Below are positions 1 through 10,300 of a stretch of 50,097 bases of DNA, in pieces. Under the pieces are notes generated by a model. The model did not search any database, had not been told where the DNA came from, and was given only the letters and a program-made list of their open reading frames with translations. The DNA is taken from positions 17,430 to 67,526 of the forward strand of contig DIWB01000040.1 in the NCBI GenBank assembly GCA_002428385.1, in the 5' to 3' direction. The stretch is from Bacteroidales bacterium UBA6117 (lineage in GTDB: Bacteria; Bacteroidota; Bacteroidia; Bacteroidales; VadinHA17). Position 1 is the stretch's first letter. Every line of letters starts with the position of its first letter. The position numbers were made by a program, and so were the translations under genes.

Positions 1-194
1 GAACCCGGATTCTGCGGCGGAGTGGGGGAGAAGAGGTCAAGGAGATTGAAACCCTTCCAGCGGGGAAGCTTGTTCTTTATTGCCGGACTTTCGGAAGAGC
101 CGGCCCATGCAGCTGAGCCGGCTATTGCAAGTCCTGCCGCCGCTACGGCAGTATTCCTGAGGAATATTCTGCGGTTGATCTTTTCTGGTTTCAT
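1..194 (-). CDS. Tat-exported probable glycoside hydrolase, N-terminal fragment (cut by window edge)
   Basis: Reading the minus strand from the ATG at 194 gives 64 open codons that run off the window. The N-terminus has a twin-arginine export signal: residues NRRIFLRN followed by a small-residue hydrophobic stretch AVAAAGLAIAG. After it comes KLPRWKGFNLLDLFSP, which resembles the opening of exported GH5-like cellulase-fold enzymes in Bacteroidota; that is recognition from memory and the catalytic part is not in view. The start lies 30 bases beyond the stop of the GH106 gene on the same strand, so it is probably the last visible gene of the glycan operon. Export is well supported; the enzyme family is only suggested. 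Confidence 0.7.
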   Translation of the reverse strand, partial: MKPEKINRRIFLRNTAVAAAGLAIAGSAAWAGSSESPAIKNKLPRWKGFNLLDLFSPTPPQNPG

Positions 195-224
195 GGAGGT
201 TGATTATAAGTATATTATAACTAT

Positions 225-3056
225 TTATCTGATCTTTTTAAGGGGTGTGATTGTGACCGGTCCGGGCAGTCCCGATTCAAGCGGTTCCCATGCCGAGGCG
301 TCAAACACACCATTCTTATTATTTTCTCTCAGCCTTGCGGCCATGTTAACATTGTAGAACTTCTTCCATTGAACGCCGTTTCGGTCCATCCATGCAATCC
401 TGTTGGCCATCAGGTTTGATACCTCTATCAAAAGAGAATTATTCGCTTTTAACAATTTCTTGCCGATGACAACAGAGAACCCCGGACCGGGAAGAACCGC
501 AACCTTGTTACCGTTAAGCATAACACTGGCGCTGTTATATACTTTACCCAGATCAAGGAGCCAGGCATCGCCTTTTACCGGAGGTTTTTTGAAATTTACA
601 GTATACCGTGCAGTGCCGGAGAAGTTCTGATATTCATCGCCTTCAAGACTTGTCCAGGAAACAGGAACTGCACTCTCCACAGACGCTGGCAGCGATGGCC
701 CTCCTTCAATGAATTCAACTTTCCAGGTGCCGCTTATCTTGGCAGGAGCGGAGACTGGATCATAATACTGGTATGGTTTACCCTTTTGTACTGTTTCGTA
801 GGTTTGTAATATCAGCGATTCATCCGGATTGATCCTCAGGTATACTTCCAGATTGCCGCCGGCTGTCACCCTGGACCTTGCCAGTCCGAGCCTGTCGTCC
901 ATCGGATTGAAAATACCTGCTGATAAACCGCTTGCCTGAAGTGATACCCAGCCGTCAAAGGGCTTGTCGCTCTGACTTGTAATGAAGTAGACTGTTCCGT
1001 TGAGGTTCTGCCGCCGGGCAAAAGCAAGTCCTTGATCGGACATGGTTTCCCGCGGTATTCCTGCAAAAATCATGAGCTGCTCAAGGTTGCTGCCGGTGAG
1101 CAGCGATCCTTCTCCGTAGCTTGCTTTCATCACCTGCGGATTGTTTGTCGGGGCAAACCGGATCCCTGATTTGAGTGTTTCAAAAAATGCGGTTTTTTCT
1201 TGTGCGTCTCCCCAGCCGGAAATGTTCTCAGGAAGATCGCCAAGGAATATCACCTTTGCACCTCCATTTGCAAGCCTCAGAATATGAGAAAATGTTTCAA
1301 CGGGAATGTATTTGCATCCGGGTACTACAAGGGTGCCGTAAACATTTCCCTCGGTCTGGAGAAGTCCTCCGAGCGGTACCGTGTTTGTCACCTGCAGGTC
1401 GGAGATGTAGTCGAATCCATATCCTTTTCTTATCATCTCATCGGCGGCTGTCCTGAAAGGTGTTCCGTTGAAGGCCGGACTAATGGCGTCAAAATGCTCG
1501 AGCATTCCTTTTCCGGGATCGGCATACCTATCGAAGACCGGAAAGTAAAGCAGTATGTCGTTGTCGGCCATTCCCTGCTGAAGGAACGACTGCACTCTTG
1601 ATACATATTTATTGAGTCCGCTGAAATCGCGCCACAGGGGATTGGCCGGCGTCAGCTCGACGGCTGCATAGAAGAGGAAGCCGGGCCAGGGTTCTTCCTG
1701 GGGTGAAAAGCATGTTCCATGGTAGAATACATGGTTTATCCCGGCAAGGAAGAAGAGATCGACGGCTTTCCTGATATCGCCGAGCGACGAGAGGAAATGT
1801 TCATTCAGCCATGTTGCCGCTTCGCAGGAGGCATATTTCTTTCCGGTAACATTTGCGGCTGACGAGGCAAATTTCAACCGTGTCAGTTCGTTGCCTTCGG
1901 TTTCGGGTATGTCGACTGCTGCATAAAGATCAAGTATGTTCCCCGGCGATCCGTGAGCCTGGTTCCTTGTTGTCTTGCCCTGCCGGTGTGCCCAATCTGT
2001 CCAGTGTGTGGTGAATTTCGCGAGAATGAGATCGGAGATCGTCTGACGGTAGTCGGAGAGGACCCTTTCGTTTTTATCCGGATCATCTTTCTGAAAAAGC
2101 GCCGGGAGGTGGCCCCTCAGGTCGTATCCTCTCCTGATGATGAACTCGCTGAAGAGATCGTTGGTCCAGTCGGCCTGCCCGGATGCGTCATCAACTTCAT
2201 ATGAGTCATTGAAATAACCCCGGAGCGACTTGATATCATAGTCCTTGAATATGGTGTCGAAATGCTTCAGATAATTGTCAATTGCCAGTCCCGAGAAATG
2301 ATCGATTACTTCTCCCTCGCCGCCCGGACCTGCCCGTTCAGCCATTTTTCCGTGCCATCCCTGGAAGACGCCGTAAAGCGTCCACTTTCCGGGCGGGGCT
2401 GTCCAGTCGAGTTTTCCTTCGGGTGTGACAAATCCTGTCAGATCTGCCACGATGCCGCTGTCGGAATAAGCCATCAGGGTCTTTAGCGGAAGGGGCTTTT
2501 CAAACCTGATCTGGTCGAGGGCATACAGCTGGAGATTGTCGTTCAGGCTGATCGGATCCTTCAGCTTATTTATGTCGGGCCTTTCACCCACAGGCCTTAC
2601 AAGAGGCTGCTGGATAAATTCGACCTTTTCCTTCAGTGAATCGCCTCCGGCTTTTGTCCAGGTCTTGTAGTTTACATTCTTAGTGGCATCGGCCGGACTG
2701 ACCCACGGTCCTCCGAAAGGCCATCCTGATGCGTTGGCAAGTTCTATCCCAAGATCGAGACGCTCACCTTCTTTCAGGACATGGGTAAACATGTCCATCC
2801 AAAGGGGCGACAGGTAATTGATGAACTTGTCTTCCTGCCCTTTTACACCGTAGATCACCGCGATCTCCATACCACCCAGACCGGCATCGCGGTATTTCTC
2901 CATCGCGGCGGTGAGGTCGGGCTTTGTGACGATGCTTCCCGGCCACCACCAGCGGGTCCATGGCTTGTTCTCACTTGTCATCTCGGGCCAGGCTATCTGC
3001 TGCGCAGGCAGTGCCTGTGACACTAGCAGCATTAAAAACAGTATCTTTTTCTTCAT
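225..3056 (-). CDS. GH106-type alpha-L-rhamnosidase, exported
   Basis: A 943-residue secreted glycosidase. A signal peptide is visible (MKKKILFLMLLVSQALPA, cleavage near residue 18). The mature start carries TRWWWPGS (about 34-41) and GGMEI (61-65), then ELANASGWPFGGPW (105-118), a pattern typical of GH106 rhamnosidases and relatives. The C-terminal part (about 810-880, around LLDLGKVYNSASVMLNG) looks like the GH2-type beta-sandwich that such enzymes carry. Family members cleave terminal alpha-L-rhamnose from pectic or other rhamnose-containing glycans in the periplasm. The gene lies 43 bases after a GH105 gene on the same strand, and that pairing fits rhamnogalacturonan or ulvan-like substrates. 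The exact substrate cannot be read from sequence. ATG start and full length look intact. Confidence 0.87.
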   Translation of the reverse strand: MKKKILFLMLLVSQALPAQQIAWPEMTSENKPWTRWWWPGSIVTKPDLTAAMEKYRDAGLGGMEIAVIYGVKGQEDKFINYLSPLWMDMFTHVLKEGERLDLGIELANASGWPFGGPWVSPADATKNVNYKTWTKAGGDSLKEKVEFIQQPLVRPVGERPDINKLKDPISLNDNLQLYALDQIRFEKPLPLKTLMAYSDSGIVADLTGFVTPEGKLDWTAPPGKWTLYGVFQGWHGKMAERAGPGGEGEVIDHFSGLAIDNYLKHFDTIFKDYDIKSLRGYFNDSYEVDDASGQADWTNDLFSEFIIRRGYDLRGHLPALFQKDDPDKNERVLSDYRQTISDLILAKFTTHWTDWAHRQGKTTRNQAHGSPGNILDLYAAVDIPETEGNELTRLKFASSAANVTGKKYASCEAATWLNEHFLSSLGDIRKAVDLFFLAGINHVFYHGTCFSPQEEPWPGFLFYAAVELTPANPLWRDFSGLNKYVSRVQSFLQQGMADNDILLYFPVFDRYADPGKGMLEHFDAISPAFNGTPFRTAADEMIRKGYGFDYISDLQVTNTVPLGGLLQTEGNVYGTLVVPGCKYIPVETFSHILRLANGGAKVIFLGDLPENISGWGDAQEKTAFFETLKSGIRFAPTNNPQVMKASYGEGSLLTGSNLEQLMIFAGIPRETMSDQGLAFARRQNLNGTVYFITSQSDKPFDGWVSLQASGLSAGIFNPMDDRLGLARSRVTAGGNLEVYLRINPDESLILQTYETVQKGKPYQYYDPVSAPAKISGTWKVEFIEGGPSLPASVESAVPVSWTSLEGDEYQNFSGTARYTVNFKKPPVKGDAWLLDLGKVYNSASVMLNGNKVAVLPGPGFSVVIGKKLLKANNSLLIEVSNLMANRIAWMDRNGVQWKKFYNVNMAARLRENNKNGVFDASAWEPLESGLPGPVTITPLKKIR

Positions 3057-3099
3057 GGTGCAGGATTGATACTTAATTTCGAAATTCCGTATGGTTTGG

Positions 3100-4482
3100 T
3101 CAGTATCTGTAATTTCTCCAGTCGGTGCCCGGTTTGTAGAACATAACTGCCGAATCGTTGATCTCTATACCGAAATTTTTGGTCAGATTAAGCATCTCTG
3201 CTCCGGCCATTATTACCGGCCCGTAGCCATGAGCTGCAGCAGGGTGTACCGGACGGTGGTAATAGAATGCCGGATCAAATGCCATCCCGGTTCCGACACA
3301 TGTCCCTTCAACCTGTCCCTGTGCATTGACCTTAGTCTGGACGGCATTCCATCCGAGTACTGAAACCGGACCATAAGACTTTGAATCGAGCCAGCCCATA
3401 TTAACCCCGTGGGCAATGCAATATGTGAAGATTGCTGTAGCCGATGTCTCGGGGTAGGAATCGTTCCGGTCGAGCAGCTGATGCCAGAATCCTGATCCCG
3501 ACTGCATTGAGGCTACTCCTTTCACATGTGCACGGTAGAGATTCAGAATGTCCTTCCTCAGGGGGTAGCCTTCGGGCAGCACATCGAGCAGCTCAGTCAT
3601 GGCAAGCATCGCCCATCCGTTGCAGCGTGCCCAGTGAAACTCGGGGTGAGGTTCCATATCCTCCACCCAGCCATGCATATAAAGTCCCTTTTCAGGATTA
3701 AACATCCGTTGTGAGAACTGTATAACCTGTTTGCAGGCATCCTCATAGTAATCATTGTCGCCGGTCAGTTTTCCCATCCGGGCAAGGGCAGGGACACTCA
3801 TATAAAGGTCGTCGAGCCACAGGGTGTTGGGCAAAGGCCTGTTACGGGCCAGTGTGCCATCCTGAAGCCTTTGCTGCTTATTCGAGATATAGTCAATGTA
3901 GTTGTCTATCAGCGGCCTCAGCGATCCGCTTCCGCCCGCGTTCATTGTCTTGATCATTGCCGAACACATCGATCCGGCATCATCAAGCGCCCGCGGCTCG
4001 AGAACCGATCCGGCAGGATTGTTCATTCGTTCGACTGCAGGGCTGACCGATTTGAAGTACTTCGCAACCTCTGCAATCAGTCCCATCCTTTTGAGTGTGT
4101 AGGCAGTGAACTTGTCATCCCCGGTAGCTTCACCGGCAAACAGCAGTGCTCCATAGGTTACTCCCCATTCATAGCTGATGAGCCTGAATACCCCAGGTTC
4201 AAAAATTGCAGTGCGGGTCAGGCCGTCCCCGGTATTTAACCAGGCCTTTGTTTTGCTGTCAATCATCCTTGCAGGTGTAGATGCATCGAGATAAGTCAGC
4301 AGGCGGTCAAGCACCGCCTTGATTTCTTCGGCTGAAGCAGGGCCGTATGGAACCGGATAATCGGGTTTCATGGCATGAAGAGGGGTGTTGGTGTCGGATA
4401 TTTTCACCGCAGTTTCCTGCGCTGCTCCATGGATGCCGGATGCTGTCAGCAGAGCCATCAGGAGGATCAGATTCTTGTGCAT
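3100..4482 (-). CDS. GH105 unsaturated glycuronyl / rhamnogalacturonyl hydrolase
   Basis: A 460-residue exported protein (signal peptide MHKNLILLMALLTASGIHGA) with the alpha/alpha-barrel pattern of GH105. Key signatures are LWLDDLYMSVPALARMG (221-237, with the candidate catalytic Asp pair at 224/225), GLYMHGW (266-272) and HWARCNGWAM (283-292). GH105 enzymes remove the 4,5-unsaturated uronic acid left at the non-reducing end by polysaccharide lyases (the YteR/YesR type acts on unsaturated rhamnogalacturonan disaccharides). Position between the DUF5009 gene and the GH106 rhamnosidase supports a pectin-type or other uronic-acid glycan pathway. The N-terminal leader and about 25 residues beyond it are not part of the barrel. 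No frameshift or missing motif was noticed. Confidence 0.87.
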   Translation of the reverse strand: MHKNLILLMALLTASGIHGAAQETAVKISDTNTPLHAMKPDYPVPYGPASAEEIKAVLDRLLTYLDASTPARMIDSKTKAWLNTGDGLTRTAIFEPGVFRLISYEWGVTYGALLFAGEATGDDKFTAYTLKRMGLIAEVAKYFKSVSPAVERMNNPAGSVLEPRALDDAGSMCSAMIKTMNAGGSGSLRPLIDNYIDYISNKQQRLQDGTLARNRPLPNTLWLDDLYMSVPALARMGKLTGDNDYYEDACKQVIQFSQRMFNPEKGLYMHGWVEDMEPHPEFHWARCNGWAMLAMTELLDVLPEGYPLRKDILNLYRAHVKGVASMQSGSGFWHQLLDRNDSYPETSATAIFTYCIAHGVNMGWLDSKSYGPVSVLGWNAVQTKVNAQGQVEGTCVGTGMAFDPAFYYHRPVHPAAAHGYGPVIMAGAEMLNLTKNFGIEINDSAVMFYKPGTDWRNYRY

Positions 4483-4494
4483 GGTTCTGATTTT

Positions 4495-4532
4495 GGTGAT
4501 TTGTGATTTGTGATTTGTGATTTGATTTGTGA
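4495..4532. repeat. Period-7 tandem repeat, unit AATCACA (minus strand)
   Basis: Read on the minus strand, the gap between the DUF5009 stop and the GH105 start contains consecutive AATCACA units, ending in AATCACC and then AA, just upstream of the GH105 ATG. The same unit and the same AATCACC-AA ending occur upstream of tyrA at 21531-21575. It is a low-complexity sequence inside an operon with no coding role visible. Confidence 0.8.
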
Positions 4533-4539
4533 ACAGAGA

Positions 4540-5661
4540 TCAGACCTTCAGGAAGATCTTCTTTTTGTACAGTATATAAAGGAACACCCATCCGACAGCT
4601 GTGATACCAATGCCGTTTATAAAAGGAGTCCAGGCTTCCGGTAGTACCTTGACGAATCCGCCGAAGAAGAAATCCGATGCATGGTTGAAGTTGATAATTC
4701 TCCTGGCGAGGTATATCGTAATGGGATTCATCCCGATGACAACGAAAAAGAAGGCCCATTTCCTGAAATTCCAGACGTCGATTATAAGATAGAAGACTGC
4801 AAAGAGAAGCATACTCAGACCTCCTACATAAATTACGAATGAACTGCTCCAGATGTTCTTGTTGATAGGGAAGAACTGGTGCCAGATCCTGCCAAGTATC
4901 ATGAGTCCTATTCCCGCGGCCAGGAGGTACAGAACCTTTTTGATTCTTTTGTCGCTCAGGAAATCCGACTTCATAAATTCCCCGGTGAACATTCCCAGAA
5001 GAGCGGTACCTATTGCAGGTATCGTGCTGAAGAGTCCTTCAGGATCATGATTGCCCAGATAGAGTTTTCCGGGCATAAGCATCCTGTCGATGTAGCTGGC
5101 AAGATTGCCAGTCTGGGAGAACGGATCGGACGATCCCAGGTCGTGAGCCGGGAACAGAAGGAGCAGGAGCCAGTATCCGATAAGTATGACCCAGAACCAT
5201 ATTATCCTCCAGGTCAGTTTCGTGTTCATGAAGATGAGGGCAGCAAACATCCAGGCAAGACCGATCCGGCCAAGAACGCTTCCGTAGCGAAGTTCCCCGA
5301 GGTTAAACCTTATCCCGTTGTTATAAATTATTCCCAGCAGTACCAGTATAAGTCCGCGGAAGATCACATGCCTGTAAACTGCACTCCTCGGTTCATTGTT
5401 TGCAGTCCGCTTTGCCATGGAGAAGGGGAATGAAATTCCGGCGATAAAAAGGAACAGGGGAAATATCATGTCATAGAAGTGAAATCCGTGCCACTCTACA
5501 TGTTCAAGCTGTGTTGCCCACCATTTAAGCGCTGGCCAGCCGGTCAGGGCAGCAAGTCCGGTGAATATTGTTTCGCCGCCCATGATCCAGAACATGTCAA
5601 ACCCGCGGAGGGCATCGAGGGAATAGAGGCGTTTGGGTAGTGACTTTTTATTGACTTCCAT
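4540..5661 (-). CDS. DUF5009 / heparan-alpha-glucosaminide acetyltransferase-like membrane protein
   Basis: A 373-residue polytopic inner-membrane protein. The start RLYSLDALRGFDMFWIMGGE (11-30) is the hallmark of the DUF5009/YeiB-like acyltransferase superfamily, which includes the lysosomal heparan glucosaminide N-acetyltransferase. WHGFHFYDMIFPLFLFIAG follows at about 74-92, and roughly ten hydrophobic segments can be traced to the C-terminus. Relatives are common in Bacteroidota polysaccharide loci and are thought to transfer acetyl groups across the membrane onto sugars; the acceptor here is unknown. It is the first gene of the minus-strand glycan operon, with a TAnnTTTG promoter element 43 bases upstream. 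Confidence 0.85.
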   Translation of the reverse strand: MEVNKKSLPKRLYSLDALRGFDMFWIMGGETIFTGLAALTGWPALKWWATQLEHVEWHGFHFYDMIFPLFLFIAGISFPFSMAKRTANNEPRSAVYRHVIFRGLILVLLGIIYNNGIRFNLGELRYGSVLGRIGLAWMFAALIFMNTKLTWRIIWFWVILIGYWLLLLLFPAHDLGSSDPFSQTGNLASYIDRMLMPGKLYLGNHDPEGLFSTIPAIGTALLGMFTGEFMKSDFLSDKRIKKVLYLLAAGIGLMILGRIWHQFFPINKNIWSSSFVIYVGGLSMLLFAVFYLIIDVWNFRKWAFFFVVIGMNPITIYLARRIINFNHASDFFFGGFVKVLPEAWTPFINGIGITAVGWVFLYILYKKKIFLKV

Positions 5662-5703
5662 AGAGTATGATTTTCAGATTATCAAAAAAATAAAATCTTC
5701 ATT

Positions 5704-5711
5704 CAAATATA
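5704..5711 (-). promoter_or_regulatory. Putative Bacteroidota -7 promoter element for the glycan operon
   Basis: The minus strand reads TATATTTG, matching the TAnnTTTG -7 consensus of Bacteroidota sigma-ABfr promoters. It lies 42 bases before the DUF5009 ATG, so a transcript would have a leader of about 35 bases. A clear upstream TTTG at the expected distance is not seen, so the call is tentative. Confidence 0.4.
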
Positions 5712-5794
5712 TAAAAATCACAAGTCACTACTGTACCCATGAAAAATCAATTATTTTCGGAGTATCTTAATACATTGTTCAACATACCCAAGAA

Positions 5795-7045
5795 ATGGAG
5801 ATGCATATCAGAAATTACCTGAGATTTGTTTTGTCCGTTTTTGTTGCAGCCGGACATGTAAGTCTTTACCCTCAGCCTTCACTGATTCACCTTAGCATTG
5901 GCTCAGACCTTACGAAGGGGAAATCAGCTCCGATTACAGTTACCTGGAGTTCTGAAAACATTACAGGTATGCAGAATGTGGTTTTTGGACAAAAACCTCA
6001 TCCTTCAAAAAGTGTAAAAGCCAGAGAGACCGGTTATAGCGGTGGAGCCGTTTACAGCGCTGAACTTAACGGACTCAGGCGAGGTAGAACATACTTTTAC
6101 AAATGCGGATCCGATGCGGCAGGATGGAGCAGGATTTATTCTTTTTCCACGGAGCCCTTGAAAGGAAGTTTCACTGTGGCGGTTATTGGCGATACACAGG
6201 ATAATACAAACAATGAAAATTTCGTAAAATCGGCGGGTGTTTTAAGCGCCGTCAGGCAACATAAGCCAGACCTCACTCTTCATATGGGTGATATTGTAAA
6301 CGACGGTTCAATGACATCTAGTTGGGAAAATTATTTGAAAATGTCACAGGATATTAACGCTGAATCGCCTTTAATGCCTGTTCTTGGTAACCATGATGTT
6401 AATAATGTAAAAGGAGATAATTTTCAGATGCCTTTTGACGATTTTCATGACCTTTTCAATCTTCCAGGTGATGAGGTGAATTATTCCTTTACTTACGGTA
6501 AAGTTCGTTTTATTGGTATCTTTTCAGGATATGCACAAGCCGCTGAACCTCTTGGAGAGGTGAAATTCAAACCCGGGTCACCGGAATATGCATGGCTTGA
6601 TACTGAACTTACCAGAGCTGAAAATGACCGTGGAATAGATTGGATAATTGTCTGGATGCACTATCCTGTGAATTCGTTTGGATGGAGCAATGTAAAAGGA
6701 TGGGGAGACAATATTCTTCCGCTTCTCAACAATCATAGTGTAGACCTTTGCCTTGCCGGACACAGACATGTATATGAGCGTCATTTGCAAGTGAAGAACG
6801 GGAAAGTCGCGGAGAAAGATACTACAAAGTCACTATCGGCAAGCGAAGGTACCCTTTTCATAACAAATGGAACGGCTGGTGGAAATCCTACTAATCCCGG
6901 CGGTAAGGAGATTTCCACAGTTGCTTATACCCCGGACAGGATTATGTACAGTTATGCGATAATGGTTATTGACAGAGGCTCGATTGCCTTCAAGGTTTTT
7001 GACGAGGATAACAATACAATAGATCATTTTGTACTTACTAAGTAG
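5795..7045 (+). CDS. Exported purple-acid-phosphatase-like metallophosphoesterase
   Basis: A 416-residue protein with a hydrophobic signal sequence (about 7-27), a fibronectin-III-like N-terminal domain (about 28-120) and a calcineurin-type metallophosphoesterase domain. The metal-ligand motifs appear in order: GDTQD (132-136), GDIVNDG (165-171), GNHD (198-201), MHYP (288-291) and AGHRHVYER (321-329). This order is that of purple acid phosphatases, which hydrolyse phosphomonoesters or diesters with a bimetal centre in the periplasm or at the surface. The first ATG at 5795 and a second at 5801 are both possible starts. It stands directly before susC on the same strand but is separated by 319 bases, so co-transcription is uncertain. 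Its natural substrate is unknown. Confidence 0.88.
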   Translation: MEMHIRNYLRFVLSVFVAAGHVSLYPQPSLIHLSIGSDLTKGKSAPITVTWSSENITGMQNVVFGQKPHPSKSVKARETGYSGGAVYSAELNGLRRGRTYFYKCGSDAAGWSRIYSFSTEPLKGSFTVAVIGDTQDNTNNENFVKSAGVLSAVRQHKPDLTLHMGDIVNDGSMTSSWENYLKMSQDINAESPLMPVLGNHDVNNVKGDNFQMPFDDFHDLFNLPGDEVNYSFTYGKVRFIGIFSGYAQAAEPLGEVKFKPGSPEYAWLDTELTRAENDRGIDWIIVWMHYPVNSFGWSNVKGWGDNILPLLNNHSVDLCLAGHRHVYERHLQVKNGKVAEKDTTKSLSASEGTLFITNGTAGGNPTNPGGKEISTVAYTPDRIMYSYAIMVIDRGSIAFKVFDEDNNTIDHFVLTK

Positions 7046-7364
7046 AGGTAATATATTCCCGATCGTTGTCCAGGCCACTCGTTGGCAAGGCTCAAAATCA
7101 GTATTTTCAGACAGACAGGTTTTTCCCATTATTTGAGCTAAAAGCATTTCAAGGCCTCATAGAGAGCTTATACGGTTTATGGAATCTGGTTCTTAAATCT
7201 CTGTTAATCAATATCATATGTTTTGGTTTTGCAAGTGTGTTAATTAATGTTAAAAGCTGTTCTGAAAATGTAACAATTTTGCAAAATCTATCTGGATTGC
7301 TTAAGTTTATTTATTTATTTATCTTATTAATTAAATCTTTTTTGCTAACCAAAAAACAAATCCT
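7046..7364 (+). other. 319-base gap before susC; probable promoter and operator region
   Basis: No convincing gene is present. A 100-codon open frame here overlaps the susC start, has an Ile/Leu/Phe-rich low-complexity end and no family resemblance. The last 170 bases are very AT-rich, as expected for a regulated susC promoter. A perfect 12-base palindrome ATTTTGCAAAAT lies at 7276-7287 and could be a regulator site, but this is only a guess. No exact TAnnTTTG element was found close to the susC ATG. Confidence 0.35.
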
Positions 7365-10300
7365 ATGAAAACAGTCCTATTCATCCTGTTATTCCTGGCA
7401 TCAACGGCAGTTTTTGCCCAGAGGATAACCGTAACTGGGACCGTAACAGATCAGCAGGGGATCCCTTTGCCTGGTGCGACTGTTCAGATCAAAGGAACGC
7501 TTTCAGGAACGCTTACAGATCTTTCAGGTAAGTTTTCCATGGAAGCGCCCGGCCCCAATGCAATTCTTGTTTTTTCCTTTGTGGGATATGCTCCTGCCGA
7601 GGTGGCGATCCAGAACCAGAATGTTATTAATGTTTCTCTAAGGGAAGATATTCAAGGTCTGGAGGAAGTGGTTGTAGTTGGATATGGAACACAGAAAAAG
7701 GCCAATTTGACAGGAGCTGTGGATCAGGTAACGAGTTCCGCTCTTGAGAATCGTACAATGTCGAACCTGACTCAGGGATTAAAGGGTGTTGTACCTAACC
7801 TTAACATCAATCTTCTCGATGGGAAACCCAACCAGGCTCCAAGCTATAATATTAGGGGTCTTACATCGATCGGACAGGGAGGTAGTGCTCTGATCCTTAT
7901 TGACGGTGTCGAGGGAGACCCCAGTTTGTTGAATCCTAACGATATTGAGAACATATCGGTTCTTAAGGACGCTGCCTCAGCATCAATTTATGGGGCAAGG
8001 GGAGCATTCGGAGTGGTTCTCATTACTACCAAAAATCCTGAAAAGGGAAAAACGAATGTGACATATTCCTCAAATTTTGCTCTCAGAAGGCCTATTGCAG
8101 TTCCTGATCTTGTCACTGACGGTTATACCTTTGCGAAGATGTTTGCAGAATCATATTATAACTGGGAAAATACTTTTCCTGCTGCCGTGAACAAGACACT
8201 GAAGTTTTCGCAACCTTACCTTGACGAACTTGAAAGAAGAGCAACAAATCCTTTGGCCACTGACAAAGAAGTTGAAATAGATCCAGTGACCGGTGATTAC
8301 GTTTATTATGCGAGTCATGATAAATACAAAGAACTTTATAAGGATGTAACAACAGGAACTGAGCAGAATCTTGCAATATCCGGTAGTACTCAGACAGCAA
8401 GTTTTCTGCTGACGGGCAGACTCCTTAACCAACCAGGGTTATTCCGGTATAATTCTGATGATTACAAAATGCATAACATCAGAGCAAAAGGTGCCGTTCA
8501 GGTTTTTCCATGGCTTACCATTGAAAACAATTCAGATTATTCTGACAGAAGCTATCATAATCCACTGAACGTGGGCGAAGGATCAGGGATATGGAGAAAT
8601 ATCGGTGATGAAGGACATGTTCTGGCACCATTGTATAATCCTGACGGAACTCTTACTATGTCAGCTGCATACAACGTGGGGGATTTCCGTTACGGGAAAA
8701 ATGGGTATGATATGAAAGACAGGGTTTTTCGTAATACTACCGGTTTTATATCCAGTTTCTTTAATAACAAACTGAGATTCAGAGGTGATTTCACCTTAAG
8801 GACCAGTAATGATAATGAAAAACGCCGTCAGGTACCGGTTCCTTACAGCAACCATCCGGGAGTGATTGCATATGTGGGTACGACAACAAACGATCTCAGG
8901 GAAACAAGAGATGAAAGGCAATATCTTGCAACAAACTTCTTTACAGAGTATGAAGATACATTTAATGGAACCCACTATTTGAAGGTTTTTGCCGGATATA
9001 ACTACGAACAATCAACCTGGGAAAGAGTGAGAATCCAAAGAAACGGACTTATTTTCGAGGATGCCTCGGATCTAAACCTGGCGCTCGGCCAATCAATATC
9101 AACTTCCGGCGGATGGGACAGATGGAATATTCTTGGAGGCTTCGGAAGGATTAATTATTCATACAAGGACATATACCTCATCGAAATCAATGGCCGGTAT
9201 GATGGATCTTCTAAATTCCCGGCAAACCAGAGATTTGCCTTCTTCCCATCTTATTCTCTGGGATGGAGGATTTCCAAGGAATCTTTCTGGAATGTTTCTC
9301 CTAAAGTGATTTCCGACTTGAAACTGAGGGCATCATACGGATCGCTTGGGAATGGTAATATTGCATCCTATACTTATCAGGAACAACTTTCCATTAGTCA
9401 GTCAGGAAGAGTACTGAATGGAGTTAAACCTCAATATACGAGGAATCCCAGTGTTCTGCCGGAAGGACTTACATGGGAAACTGCAACCACCCTGAATTTT
9501 GGTCTTGACTTAACTGTGTTGTCTGACAGGCTTAGATTTGTTGGCGATGTATATGTAAGGAATACAACTGACATGTATACCATTGGCATGACGCTTCCTG
9601 CTGTTTTCGGAGCCACCCCCCCAAAAGGCAACTATGCTGACCTGAAGACTACAGGCTGGGAAGCCAGTTTATCATGGAGAGACAGATTTGACGTCGGTTC
9701 AAAGCCTTTTGGTTATGAGTTGCGTTTTACCTTGGCGGACAGCCGGTCAAAAGTTACAAAATACAATAACCCCGAAAAAGTTCTTTCCGATTACTATGAA
9801 GGAATGGTTATAGGTGAAATATGGGGATATGAGACTGAAGGATTCTTTATTGATGCAGAGGATATTGCAAGTCATGCCGATCAGAGTCTGTTTAAAAATA
9901 CTTCTTCAGGTGCAAATTTCCCAGGAGATATAAAACTTAAAGATTCAGATTTGAGTGGTAAGGTTGATTATGGAACAAACCGTATTGGCAATACAGGAGA
10001 CAAAAAAATTATAGGTAGCAGCGCAGCCCGGTTTACATATACATTTAATTTAAATGCTGACTGGCATAGTTTCTTTCTTTCCGCATTTTTCCAGGGTGTA
10101 GGTAAACAACAGTGGTGGCCAAGCTATGAAGCCAGCCTCTTCTGGGGTCAGTACAACCGACCTTATAATCCTCTTCCGGAATGGCAATTGAATAATTATT
10201 GGACGCCCGAACAGACAGACGCATATTTGCCACGATATGTTTCGAGGCTGGCAAACAGGTCAGGAGCAATGCTCAGGGAAGCTCCTCAGACAAAATATCT

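Noticed and set aside
22..357. Plus-strand 111-codon open frame at the left edge
   Set aside because: It is antisense to the Tat-signal gene start (1-194) and to the end of the GH106 gene; the minus-strand reading has clear protein features and this one has none.
7066..7368. 100-codon plus-strand frame before susC
   Set aside because: Overlaps the susC start, ends in low-complexity Ile/Leu/Phe/Lys sequence and lies in an AT-rich promoter region.
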